NCBI RefSeq assembly: GCF_020536995.1
Contig: NC_068357.1
Location: 126,510,528 to 126,574,527, forward strand
Source: Dreissena polymorpha
Lineage: Eukaryota; Mollusca; Bivalvia; Myida; Dreissenidae
Reading direction: 5' to 3'
Length of the DNA stretch: 64,000 bases
The number at the start of each line of letters is the position of its first letter. The stretch's first letter is position 1. Position numbers and translations under genes: made by a program. Shown one piece after another: positions 51,101-63,100 of this stretch. The notes under the pieces are model-generated. The model was not told the DNA's origin and searched no databases. It saw only the letters and a program-made list of their open reading frames with translations.

Positions 51101-54100
51101 TATTGAAAGTGTCCAAAGTATTATGTGGGCTTGATAGTATCAATTATATTTCCTCAACATAAATAAGTATTTGAACTTTCTTATACTGATATTTATACCC
51201 TAATACAATTAATGTCTACCACATTGACCATAAACATACATTTTAAAAGGCAATTAAAATAATATTTATACTATTAATATTATTTGCTAAAACCATTCAG
51301 CATGTTATATTTAAATATTTACAATTAAATATAATGTGTTAAGGGTGCTGTGTATTATTCAATAAATATTTTGGTGTTGAAATGACTGCCTTATCAGTAT
51401 TTCTCAAATTATGCAATTTTTGGCTTAGACACAGCATGGTATCAGATAAGAGAATAGCCAGTCCTTATCAGTCCTCCATCCAAGCCTTACTAAGTGGTGT
51501 TGATATACTTTTGATTTGTTCAGGCACCATCTATTTGAGAACCACAGATAGGAAGTTATTTTTTGAAAACAAGCAGCATCAGCAACTGACTTTAAGCTAG
51601 AATTAAGACTTATTATTCTAGTGTAAAATGTCTTGAAATACTTTCAGCATGAAGTATTGTGTGATGAAAAAAATGTGTATTTACTACAATGTGTAAATCA
51701 ACAATGTGTAATAACGGAGATTAAAAGTGGGTGGTTAAAGACATATAAAGTGATATGGTCTAGTTCAACAACTGCCTGTATTTTTGGAATACTGAAGAAC
51801 AGTCTGTTGTAACAGGTTCGTATTTTCAATTCTGCATCCCTTTTTTATTTAGTTTATTGAATTAATTATGATTATTATCATATTTATGTATTGTCACTGG
51901 GAAAAGTAAATGGATGAGTAAATGTAATTTTAAAGAAAAACAGCACCATTTGAATTATTATGGCTGTATTTTACGGTTATTGTCATCTTCAAGTTATTTA
52001 TACCTATTTTTGGTCATTAATGAACACATTTTTCCCCCATATTAAATGAGAACTTTTAAATTTAAAGGTTAAACCCCATGGAAAGAATGTGCATCATCGC
52101 ATCGCCTGCCAAAAAAGGAAGCAAAAGAGAGACTACCTGATGTATGGACTTGAATACCAGGTTTTACCCTGCACAAGCTGGCCGACATGAGTAGAACAGG
52201 AGTGGGAAAACCGCGCCCTCTCCTTGACCAAGAAAAGCTGGATTTGTTTAGAGGTAAAACTATACAGGGTACTGGTTATTGCATTTTGAAAGGTGTCACA
52301 CTTCCGACCAGTCCACACAGCAAAATGAGACCACGTAGCTTGGTACATTTTCGAACAGTATTTTCTATCAAACGTATTTATTTATGAAAAGCGTTAAGTC
52401 ACATGTGATCAGGGGATTAAAATTGCAAAATAAACAACCAAAAACAACAAGCAAACAAACTAGTTTTGATTTAAATTTATAATTTTTATAGCAACAAGAT
52501 TACCATAACAGCAATATTCAACACTTACATTATAAAATATCTTTCAGGACCTGATCAAATGAGATCATGCACGAGACGCATCACGCAAAGGCCATGACAG
52601 TATAATAGTTGCAAAGAAGTTTGACCGGCTGGTGGAAGACTTGGAGAGAAAGATGAGAGCTGCACTCCGCTGCCTCAAAGAAACGTGAAAGGCCTTGATT
52701 GATATGCATCTTTCTTATGTATATAGCTGTTCGTGTGTATATACTGTACATGTTATTATAGTATGCTATTATTTTTTGTTTATTTATAATCAAATTATGT
52801 TTATATTTATTTCATCAAATTGCCATTGATATTTAATTACTCATGTATGTTAAAAATGTTGGTGTACATTAAAGTATAAAATTGAATTATCTTGTAATTA
52901 TTAAAATACACAAATATATATGTTTATATAATTATTGGTTTTTATTGCATATCTGAATTAAAAAAAACTTTTAAAAGCATATAATTGAATCAACTGTTAA
53001 GGCAAAAGATGCACCTTTAACGCACATGTGTGCTTTTTGTGAGTGCGTTTTTTGCTGCCATTCATGTGCGTAAATTGTGCGTTTTGTGTGGGTTATAACT
53101 GCGCTTAACGTGCGTTAAATGTGCGCTTTTTGTGAGTTAAATGTGCGCTTTTTTATTTAAAAAGCGCACATTTAACGCACATAAAAGGGCACATTTAACA
53201 CACATGTGCGCTTTTATGTGGGTTATAACTGCGCTTTTCGTGAGTTAAATGTGCGCTTTTTAAATAAAAAAGGGCACATTTAACTCACAAAAAGCTCACA
53301 TTTAACGCACTTAAAAGCGCACATTTTACACACATATATGGCAGTCAAAAACGCACTTATAATAAGCGCACGTTTAACGCACATTTAACGCACATAAAAG
53401 CGCACTTTAACACACATGTGCACTTTTATGTGGGTTATAACTGCGCTTTTTGTGAGTTAAATGTGCGCTTTTTAAATAAAAAAAGCGCACATTTAACTCA
53501 CAAAAAGCGCACATTTAACGCACTTAAAAGCGCACATTTTACACACATAAATGGTAGTCAAAAACGCACTTATATAAAAAGCGCACATTTAACGCACATA
53601 AAAGCGCACATTGAACACACTTATAAAAAGCACACGTTTAATGCACATAAAGCGCACATTTATCCACAAAAAGCGCACATTTTCTTGTTTGTTTGTTTTT
53701 GTTAAAAACTGACTCAGTAAGAAAAAGCGCACAAAAAACACAGTGCCAATACCGCCACGTTTAACGCACGCAAAACGTACGTAAAACGTACATTTCACAC
53801 ACTTTTTTGAGAAGGGTAATGCGCATTTAATGCGCATTAAATGCACATTTAATGCGCATGTTATTGGCACCGTATTTTTTGCTTAACAAGTGCATTTTAA
53901 TCTGTTAAAAAAAACACTTTTTACTAGTGTGTTTATACATTTAAGTGTATTTTTTTTCCACTAAATAATACACTTAAGTGCGTTTATTAAGATAATAAGT
54001 GCGCTTAAGTTTATTTTTAAGTGCATTTATACACTTGAGTGTATTTTAAAACATACAAATAATACACTTCATGGTCAAAGTAAATTTTTTAAAGCGCATT

Positions 54101-57100
54101 AATACACTTGAGTGCATTTCCAGTCATTCAAATAATACACATTACAGAATTAAAAGCAAATTATTTAAGCGCATTAATACACTTGAGTGCATTTCCAGTC
54201 ATACAAATAATACACTTCATTGAGTATTCAAAGTGAATTTTTGTAAGCGCATTAATACACTTGAGTGCATTTCCACTGATACAAATAATACACCTTACAA
54301 AATTGAAAGTGAATTTTTTTAAGCGCATTAATACACTTGAGTGCATTCCCGGTCATACAAATAATACACCTTACAATATTAAAAGTGACTTTTTAAGCGC
54401 ATTAATACACTTGAGTGCATTTTCAGTCATACAAATGATACACTTTTTGAAGTGTTGGAAGTGAATTTTTTAAGCGCATTATACGCTCAAGTGTACTTTT
54501 CATCACTTCAAATTAATATGCTTAAAAATTAACCAAATTAAACAAAAATCCCAGCATTTTGAAGTCAGCATTCATTCTTTAAATGAAAGGTTAGTGTAAA
54601 CACATACATAAAAAACAAAAAGTACAATTCAATAGATAAATACACACTTTTATTAGAATGTTAAACCTTAAAAAACAAAAACAAATGTTACATATCTACA
54701 TAAAAGAGAGGATTCAAACGGGCTATTGCCTATCTGGAATTAACAATTGAAAATATCAAGCTCATACCAGTGATTTTTCTCCCCTCTGATTATCGGTAAC
54801 TGATTAACAGCCAAATACAGGTGGTTTCCACTTAAAAAATATTAAAGATTTCCCCTCCTTAAGCTGAAATGTTTTTCCTATCATTTACTAGATTTTTATA
54901 TATAACATTAATTCCAAATCCCTTTTTAATATGGACAAAAGCAGCACATTTAATTCAATCATATTCTGGATCCTAATATATGATAAATGAACAGTATTCA
55001 TGAAATTTATATAAATCTATACCTTATTTTTAAGATCTTCCTTTTTTTGTTCATTATTGCGCTAAAACATGCCCTTCTGAGAGCCAGTACGTACAGGTTG
55101 TTTTGAATTTCCAAAGAAAATCACTGCATACATGCTGACAATATTTAGCAGCTTAGCCCCTGTCACTATATTTGTTGTTATACACTGTTCCTTACAAAGA
55201 ATGCATTCATAAACAACCCTTTATAGAGCACTTCACCAGCTGATCAGGTCTGAATACTACTCTCATGGTCTGCGAGGCGCTTCTCGTGCATGATCTCATT
55301 TGAGATCAGGTCCTGAAAGATATTTTATAATGTAAGTGTTAAATATTGCTGTTATGGTAATCTTGTTCAACAGTTGCTATAAATATCATAAATTTAAATC
55401 AAAACAAGTTTGTTGGCTTGTTGTTTTTGTTTGTTTATTTTTGCAATTTTAATCTCGTGATCACATGTGACAACGCTTTTCATAAATAATTTAAAGAAAT
55501 TACGTTTGATAGAAAATACTGTTAATAAATGTACTAATATATGTGGTCTCCTTTGGCTGTGTGGACTGGTGGGAAGTGTGACGTCTTTGAATTGCAATAA
55601 CCTTTATTATATAGTTTTACCTCTCAACAAATCCATCTTTTCTTGGTCAAGGACAAGCTACAGGGCACGGTTTCCCACTCCTGTTCCCCTCAAGTTGGCC
55701 TGGTATACATGTCCATACATCAGGTAGTCCCCTTTTTGCTCCCTTTTTTGGCAGGCGATGATGCACATTCTGTCCAATGGATCTTCCGATCAATGTAAAT
55801 TTCACCTTGGGGTTTAACCTTCAAATATAAAATATTAAAGTTCTGATTAAATATGGGGGAAAGAAATCTGTTCATTAATGACAAGAAATAGGTATAAATA
55901 AATTTTAAGATGACAATAACCATAAAATACAGCCATAATAATTCAAATGGTGTTTTTTTCCTTAAAATTGCATTACATTTACTCATCCAGTTACATTTCC
56001 CAGTGACAATACATAAATATGATAATGATCATAATTAATTTAATTAAAAAGAGATGCAGAAATGAAAATACAAACCTGCTACAGCTGTTCTTCAGCATTC
56101 CAAAAAAACAAAAACGGCAGTTGTTGATCACTTTAACCACCCACTTTGAATCTTCTTTGCAACAAATTTATTGTTGATTTACACATTGTAGTAAATACAC
56201 ATTGTTTTCATCACACAATAGTTCATGTGCTGAAAGAATTTCAAGACATTTGACACTAGAATTAATGTTGCTGAATTATACCTAAAAATTTAGCTCAATT
56301 TAAGTTGCTGAAACCAAATTGTTTACAAAAATAACTTCATGTGCTCCAAATAACTTGCTGTGCTCCAACCAATCAAAAGTGGTTTGTTTTCAAATAGATG
56401 GTCCCAGAACCAATCAAAATTCTATAAACACCCCTTTGTTTTGGCTAGATGGAGCACTGATAGGGATTAGTGTTTATGAGGCTAATTGATCTCTTATCTG
56501 ATCCTGATCTTATCTGATATTTATTGAATAATACACAGCACACTTAGCATATTATATTTAATTGTGAATATTTCAATATAACATACTGAATGGTGTTAGG
56601 AAATAAATATAATATTATAAATATTATTTAAATTGTCTTTTAAAATGTATGTTAATAGTCAATGTGGTAGACATTAATTGAATTGGGGTTAAATATCAGT
56701 GTAAGAAAGTTCAAATACTTGTTTTTTATGTTGTGAAGGTATAATTGATTCTGGCAAGCCCACATAATTTTTTTGACACTTTCAATATTTTTAATTATTT
56801 ACCCACAGCCTGATTTAGTTGTACTTTTCCCTTTAAAAGCTGCTCTACTGATTCACATATTTTATGAGCAGACAAATTGTAATAATAAGACCATAAACAT
56901 TATGTGAAGATAAAAAAGAATTCAGTACAATCCTCCTAATAAACACTATATCTCTGTCCTTTAACTTCAGTTATTTGCTATAGTGTTGCTCTTTTTTATG
57001 AAGATGCACTAAAACTACACTTGTAGAGAAAGAATATTTTTTTTGCAAATCAGAAGATACACTAATATGCACAAAAAATGCACTTCATTGAAAAAATGCA

Positions 57101-60100
57101 CTTATTGTATAAAAAGATGCACTTTGTCTACAGAAGATACACTTAAAGTACAGTAAAATACACTTAAAGATAATGAAAATACAGAAAAAATGCACTTCAG
57201 TGCACTTAATTATGAAAAAAATGCAGAAAAAATACACTTTTCGGTAAAAATGCAGAAAAAATACACTTTTTAAAGCGTATTCTGTTAAAAAGTGTATGTT
57301 ATTTTGAGAAGGGAAGAGCACCGCCTTGCGGGTGCAGACCACTCATCTATTTTCTTTTTAAAGGTGAAGGGACTCTCATTTTCAATCACAAAGGAGGGAG
57401 GGGTGGAGTGAAGAGGGGTGTATAGTGTGGGGGTGAGGACATTTATTACATTATTTTCCAAAAATGCGGAAAAAAAAATCGGGGGGGGGGGGGGGGGGGG
57501 GGTGGGGATTCTTGGGTGCGATGGTTGGACGGTAGTTCAAAAATAAATTAATAAAAATAAAAAAATTAGGGGGGGGGTGGGATTTGGGTGGGGGGGGGGG
57601 GATTCTACGGTGCGATGGTTGGATGGTATTTCAAACATAAAATAATAAAATTAAATCTTTGTGTTTTTTAACAGTTTCAAAAAAATAATTTGGGGGGGGG
57701 GTATAGTGTGAGGTTGTGGTGGTCATTTGTGAGATGATCTTTAAAAAAAAAAAATAGGGGGGGGGTTCGGGGGGGGGGGGGGGGAGAGGGCACGGGGAAT
57801 GGTTTGGGTGGAGTCTATTGTGGTATGTAAAGTAAGAGTAGTTGTGTCAAAGTATCAATCAAATCTAATCATTAATAAAGAAGTTATGGCAATTTTAGCA
57901 ATATTTAATAATTTGACCTTGAGAGTCAAGGTCATTCAAAGGTCAAGGTAAAATTCAACTTGCCAGGTACAGGAACCTCATGATAGCATGAAAGTATTTG
58001 AAGTTTGAAAGCAATAGCCTTAATAGTTAAGAAGTAATGTGGATCGAAACAAAAAATTTAACCATATATTCTAAGTTACTAAGCCAAAAAAGGGCCATAA
58101 TTCCGTAAAAATGACAACCAGAATTATCCAACTGGTCCTTTTACTGTACCCTTATGATAATTTGCTAGTGTTCCAAGTATGAAAGCAATATCTATGATAC
58201 TTTAGGGGTAAAGTGGACCAAAACACAAAACTTAACCAAATTTTCTAAGTATAAAGGACCCATAATTCCGTCCAAATGCCAGTCAGAGTTACATAACTTT
58301 GCCTGCACAGTCCCCTTATGATAGTTAATGAGTGTTGCAAGTATGAAAGCAATAGCTTTGATACTGTAGGAATAAAGTGGACCTAAACACAAAACTTAAC
58401 CAAATTTTCAATTCTCTAAGTATAAAAAGGGCACATAATTCTGTCAAAATGCCAGTCAGAGTTACATTACTTTGCCTGCACAGTCCGCTTATGATAGTTA
58501 GTAAGTGTTGCAAGTATGAAAGCAATAGCTTTGATACTTACGGAATAAAATGGACCTAAACACAAAACTTAACCAAAATTTTCAATTTTCTAAGTATAAA
58601 AAGGGCACATAATTCTGTCAAAATGCACGCCAGAGTTATCTAACTTTGCCTGCCCAGTCCCCTCATGATAGTAAGTAAGTGTACCAAGTTTGAACGCAAT
58701 AGCATTGATACTTTCTGAGAAAAGTGGACCTAAACGCAAAACTTAACCAAAATTTTCAATTTTCTAAGTATAAAAAGGGCACATAATTATGTCAAATTGC
58801 ATGCCAGAGTTATCTTACTTTGCCTGCCCAGTCCTCTCATGATAGTAAGTAAGTGTACCAAGTTTGAATGCAATAGCATTGATACTTTCTGAGAAAAGTG
58901 GACCTAAACGCAAAACTTAACGGACGCCAACGCCGACGCCAAGGTGATGACAATAGCTCATATTTTTTTTTCAAAAAAAATAGATGAGCTAAAAACGCAT
59001 ATAGACAAGCTGGACACGACAGTTGTCAATTTTTTGTTATATTATATATATACATGTATATATATATATGCTTTAAAATTATTATTAACGAAATTAAATA
59101 TATTGTTTAGTTGCTTTCTATACAAATATAATAAACAACTTTACGTTTGGTCCGGAAGCATGTTACCAAGGCATATTTGTATATATTTTTTAATAAATAT
59201 TGTTTGTTGATTAATGTTACTATTTTGTGTCTTTTACCTAAGTTTATTATAATAAGTTATGTATAAAGTTTTGTGTTCTTTTACCTAAGTTTACTACGAT
59301 AGGTTATGTATACAATTTTGTGTTCTTATACCTAAGTTTATTACAATAGGTTATGTATAAATAAACACATATGTATTTTTTGTTGACTTTTAATGAGATG
59401 TAGATTTATATCTCATTCTTATTTGAGCACCATCGCTGTTACTTCTGTGTAGGTGACGGGAGGTTCATGTGGCTTGATGACACATTCCTGGCGTACGAGG
59501 TGTTGTCTTTTCCTGGCCACGGCTTGCTAAGCCAAGTCTGATATTGGTTAGCGTAGGCTCTTTCAGGCGTAGCGACGCAAGAACCTCTGCATTTTTTTTG
59601 GTAAGATCTTCATTGATGAATATCCCTGTGCCCTTTAGTAATTTTGCTCTTTTCATGATGTCTATTTTTGTCTGGCGTCTCACAAATTTAACAATTACTG
59701 GTCTGTTTTTATTGTGAATGTATTTACCGCGCCTATGTGCCACATCAATGGTTCTATATTCTATACGTATTCCCAATTTTTTATTTATCAGATTAGCCGA
59801 TTGTTCAGCAACGGCATTTGAAGTTTGGTTTTCGTTGTCATTCAGAAGGCCAGTTATTTGGACGTGTTTCGTCGACTGTACTGTTCCAGGTCGTTAATAC
59901 TGGCTTCATGCGCTTTTTCTGAGGATTGTTCTTTTTGTTTTAACAAGTCGATTTTTTCGCTCGATTTGTTGTTTTAGCGACTCGACCTCTTTTGCTTGTT
60001 CGAACATATTCCCTTCAATTATTTCGATTCGTTTTAAGACTGAGCCCAGAAGTTTCTCTTTAAGTTCTTCAAGCGTTTCCCTTATGATATTTTTTATGAT

Positions 60101-63100
60101 TAAGCTGTCATCTTTTGTAAGAACAGTTGACAATTTTGAGCTGATCTCTTTTAGGCGCTTTTCGATCGATGATAGCGATTGATCTGCTGGCATTTCCGTT
60201 TCTTTACTTGTCATGAAATTAGTCAGGCTTTTCTGGTTCGATATAGCTTGGTCGGTCGTTTTCTTTTTATAATGTCTCTTAGTTTGCTTTGATGTTACGG
60301 GTGTTTCAAAAACTGGTGGTTCTAAATGGCTATCGTCTCTTAAAGCACTTTCACTTGCTGTTGATGAATGGGGTCTTTTATTAATTGTTTGTGGTCATAA
60401 CCGCGTGATTTTACTTTTACTTTAATCACAACAATCACGATAAAAGAAAAATAAACCTCTGGCTCGGTCACCCTCGACTGATCTTCTGTCATATTGTACC
60501 GTATTGTACCTATTGTCTGAATTTCAATAGCTTGTCACACTGTTGTTTGGTAGGTTATTCGACAATTAAACTGTTCAATCATGCGTGACAAACTAACTGT
60601 AAACTGGTGGGTAGGTCTAAAATTTTCAATAAATTGGATACCCAACCTGCCGCATTATACCGGTAGAGGAAAAGATTTCAAACAAACTACTAATGTCTTT
60701 ATGATGTAGTTTTCTAAATTGTCATACTTGCGTTTTGCTCATTATCCTACACATTAATCCATTCATTTTCACCATAAAATATCACTTTAAAAGCTTATTA
60801 CATGTACTTCCCTTGGATTGTATTTTTTGACTTTTGACCCTGAAGGATGACCTTGACTGTTCACCACTCAAAATGTGCAGCCTCATGAGATACACAAGCA
60901 TGCCAAATATCAAGTTGCTATCTTCAATATTGCAAAAGTTATCGCAAAACTTAGTTTTGGGATAGAATGACAGACAGACAGACCAAAAACAATATGCCCC
61001 CGATCATTCGATTTGGGGGCATAAAAATCATAAAATCAATTAATTGTCTAGCTTACTTTCTCGACACAGTAAATACGATACAACTTTTCCTGATGCGTTC
61101 CACATAGGCCTTTGGAAGGCAATTCGTCCGCAACGTTACATTACGATGTATAATGAGAATTTGCTTCCCCTGGTTGCGCAATACCTCGAGATCAGACAGG
61201 AAGGCATTCATTATTTGCTACAAAAAAGGAAACACAAGCATAAGTCATTTAAACAAGTCTTGAATTAACTCTTAAATAAAGTGCTGAATTCATTCACTCT
61301 TTCAGCGCTGGAACCGAATTTTGAAGGCCTTGGCAAACAGTTTGGATCCAGATGAGACGCAACAGAATGGTGCATCTCATCAGGATCCAAACTGTTTGCT
61401 ATTCTGATAGTATTCTTTGAAAAAAATAAAAGAAAGTGCTAATATTAGAAATTCAGCAGACAACATTTTAGCAGACGACAAATTTCCCAGCATGCAAAGG
61501 GTTAAATGCACATGCCCCCAAGGGAAGCATTGTAAGAGTTGATTCATTTATTTGAATGAGCAGGTCCGAAACCCCACCAGTAGGTCAAGGTCAAGATGAG
61601 GTCAGGTGATATGAGTGTTCTGAGTGATTGGTTGAAGTATCAAAGCTGTTTAGTATAAAGAAGAATTAATATTAATCAAAAGTTAAATTTGGATTAATAA
61701 AAAAATGTTTTGAACTACTAATAATTCAAAAGTAGGTCAAATGAAGGTGAACATGATGAGTAATTCAAGAGTAGGTCATTTGAAGGTCATGTTGATAATT
61801 TTAATGTTAAGAGAATAGTCTGTGCATGTATCTTTGCTTTGTAGAAAGCATAATAAATGTAAATGGTACGTGCAATTTGTCTTAATAAAAAAATTGGAAC
61901 TTCTGAATTAGTCCAAAAGTGAGTCCATGTCAGGTATCAATGCGGTAAGGGAGATGCTATGTTGATACTATCAAAGCTTTATGGTAAAAATTATTAATAT
62001 TACACAAAATGGTTAATTATAGGTTAATCTCATTCAATCAGAAGGACAGACGGAAAACAAATGGTCAGTCAAAAAAGTATATGCCTCCTGCATCATTTGA
62101 TGCCAGGGTAATAAATAATAAATCTGTACTTCCTGACCACTGATAATGTGATAGTCTCACTTCCTGACCACTGATAATGTGTGAGTCTCACTTCCTGACC
62201 ACTGATAATGTGTGCGTCTCACTTCCTGACCACTGATAATGTGTGAGTCTCACTTCCTGACCACTGATAATGTGTGAGTCTCACTTCCTGACCACTGATG
62301 TGTGAGTCTCACTTCCTGACCACTGATAATGTGTGAGTCTCACTTCCTGACCACTGATAATGTGTGAGTCTCACTTCCTGACCACTGATAATGTGTGAGG
62401 GTCACTTCCTGACCACTGATAATGTGTGAGTCTCACTCTTGGATAAGATGCTTTATGTGTGAGTGTAAAGTGTGGTCCCAGATAAGATGCTTTATGTGTG
62501 AGTGTAAAGTGTGGTCCCAGATAAGATGCTTTATGTGTGAGTGTAAAGTGTGGTCCCAGATAAGATGCTTTATGTGTGAGTGTAAAGTGTGGTCCCAGAT
62601 AAGATGCTTTATGTGTGAGTGTAAAGTGTGGTCCCAGATAAGATGCTTTATGTGTGAGTGTAAAGTGTGGTCCCAGATAAGATGCTTCATGTGTGAGTGT
62701 AAAGTGTGGTCCCAGATAAGATGCTTTATGTGTGACTGTAAAGTGTGGTCCCAGATAAGATGCTTTATGTGTGAGTGTAAAGTGTGGTCCCAGATAAGCA
62801 TGTGCACTCCGCACAGGCTTATCAGGGACAACAATTTCCGCTGATAAAAATATGTGGAATTATTTCTGTGAACATGAAAATTGCCTTCATACATCAACTA
62901 TCTTACTGAAAATCCTCTGGCTAACGCAACATTCTCCCCATCGATGACGTAATCAAATGGCCCACAGAACGTCAGCATCTTCTTGAACTGTAGATGATCT
63001 CCTGGCTCTGTTGTGTAGAAATGGTTTTTAGTCCCAAACGCCTGCATGGCAAGATGGTTGCCTAGGCATTTTATTTGGGAGTCTGTGAATGGCTGATCCT

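Larger units (their letters stand above)
38362..60784 (-). mobile_element. L1-like LINE, one insertion exploded by nested elements
   Basis: Minus-strand non-LTR retrotransposon: ORF1 at 60,214-59,465, ORF2 endonuclease and RT at about 50,168-44,737, ORF2 C-terminus at 39,584-38,720, T-rich (antisense A-tail) at 38,362. Flanked by CTTTAAAAGCTT at 38,350-38,361 and 60,785-60,796, a 12 bp target-site duplication. About 5-6 kb of LINE is spread over 22.4 kb by insertions at 39,585-44,736, 47,694-49,464 and 50,218-58,995 and a local tandem duplication (44,508-50,168). It lies antisense to nothing: PRORP is also on the minus strand, so the LINE is sense to PRORP transcription. Not capable of movement: frames are broken several times. 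Confidence 0.85.

Noticed and set aside
53418-53870. Frames over the GTGCGCTTTT array
   Set aside because: Repeat-driven on both strands; no start context or domain.
50218-57313. A Polinton or other virus-like element
   Set aside because: Long size and inverted ends invite this reading, but no capsid, polymerase or integrase similarity was seen; left as an unclassified DNA-transposon-like pair.
61044-61268. Plus-strand 74-residue protein
   Set aside because: The reverse strand has a better explanation as a PRORP exon with splice signals and correct phase.
62127-62436. CRISPR-like array
   Set aside because: Units are contiguous with no unique spacers, in a eukaryotic genome; a plain minisatellite.
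62371-62897. Repeat proteins of 140-154 residues on both strands
   Set aside because: The 39-bp unit is a multiple of three without stops, so several frames stay open. No start context, domain or independent support.
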